In this document: piece after piece, positions 6,720 to 6,824 of the stretch
How positions within the stretch are numbered: the first letter of the stretch is position 1
How the letters are laid out: the number at the start of each line of letters is the position of its first letter
Made by a program: the position numbers and the translations under genes
Notes under the pieces: generated by a model
The model's database searches: none
What the model saw: the letters and a program-made list of their open reading frames with translations, nothing else
Told to the model about the DNA's origin: nothing
Assembly (NCBI GenBank): GCA_934561115.1
Contig: CAKTFS010000055.1
Span: forward strand, 1-6,824
Direction of reading: 5' to 3'
Length of the DNA stretch: 6,824 nt
DNA from: an uncultured Faecalibacterium sp.
GTDB lineage: Bacteria; Bacillota; Clostridia; Oscillospirales; Ruminococcaceae

Positions 6720-6824
6720 CCCTCTCAGTCCGCTCCCGTTGGTCGCGTCCAGATTCCCCCTTTTGTCACCTGCGGTGACATTTTCCCCCGGCCGGGGGAA
6801 ATCAGTCCTCTCAGGGGGAGCTTT
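6720..6824. repeat. MITE-like palindromic repeat, copy 2 (cut by the right edge)
   Basis: This stretch aligns in the same orientation with the left half of the element at 617-805. It opens with CCCTCTCAG (6720-6728), has a variable arm with GCGTCCAG, then CCCCCTTTTGTCACC, the identical 16-mer GTCACCTGCGGTGACA (6765-6780 here, 663-678 in copy 1), and the perfect 20-bp palindrome at 6782-6801 (TTTCCCCCGG and its complement). It ends at the window edge in GGGGGAGC. The two copies differ most in the first arm and the loop, while the stems stay paired, as expected for a structured dispersed repeat family. Confidence 0.75.

Overview
The window carries one F1Fo ATP synthase operon, almost complete and transcribed entirely on the minus strand (right to left). 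In transcription order it has an AtpZ-like small membrane protein, an AtpI-like protein, atpB (a), atpE (c), atpF (b), atpH (delta), atpA (alpha), atpG (gamma) and the first 188 codons of atpD (beta), which runs off the left edge. atpC (epsilon) would be expected just beyond that edge. There is no convincing plus-strand gene; the long plus-strand open frames are GC-rich antisense shadows of the atp genes.

The protein sequences and the I-B-E-F-H-A-G-D gene order suggest an anaerobic Firmicute of the class Clostridia. GC-rich dispersed repeats with the theme CCCTCTCAG...CCAG-CTCCCCC...GTCACCTGCGGTGAC recall those I associate with Faecalibacterium and related Oscillospiraceae. That genus-level placement is inference.

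Layout. Positions 1-566 hold partial atpD. Positions 567-811 are an unusually long intra-operon gap filled by a palindromic, MITE-like repeat of about 190 bp. Positions 812-6226 are densely packed genes: atpF and atpH overlap by 4 bp, the stop of atpI abuts the start of atpB, and other gaps are 15-89 bp. Positions 6227-6824 contain no gene. They hold two candidate tandem sigma-A promoters facing the operon, a structured leader, direct repeats and a perfect palindrome upstream of the promoters, a 16-bp perfect hairpin, further small hairpins, and a second copy of the repeat family cut by the right edge.

How the genes work together. a, b and c form the membrane Fo motor. alpha, beta, gamma, delta (and epsilon, not seen) form the catalytic F1 head and stalk. 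AtpZ and AtpI are accessory membrane proteins linked in other bacteria to c-ring assembly or divalent cation supply. The c subunit carries GPGIGEG in helix 1 and SETTGIY in helix 2, a pattern predicted to bind Na+ with two carboxylates (E34 and E67), so this enzyme may be Na+-coupled.

I do not see a previously undescribed system here. The points most worth following are the predicted ion specificity, the mobile-type repeat embedded between atpG and atpD, and the structured, repeat-rich upstream region.
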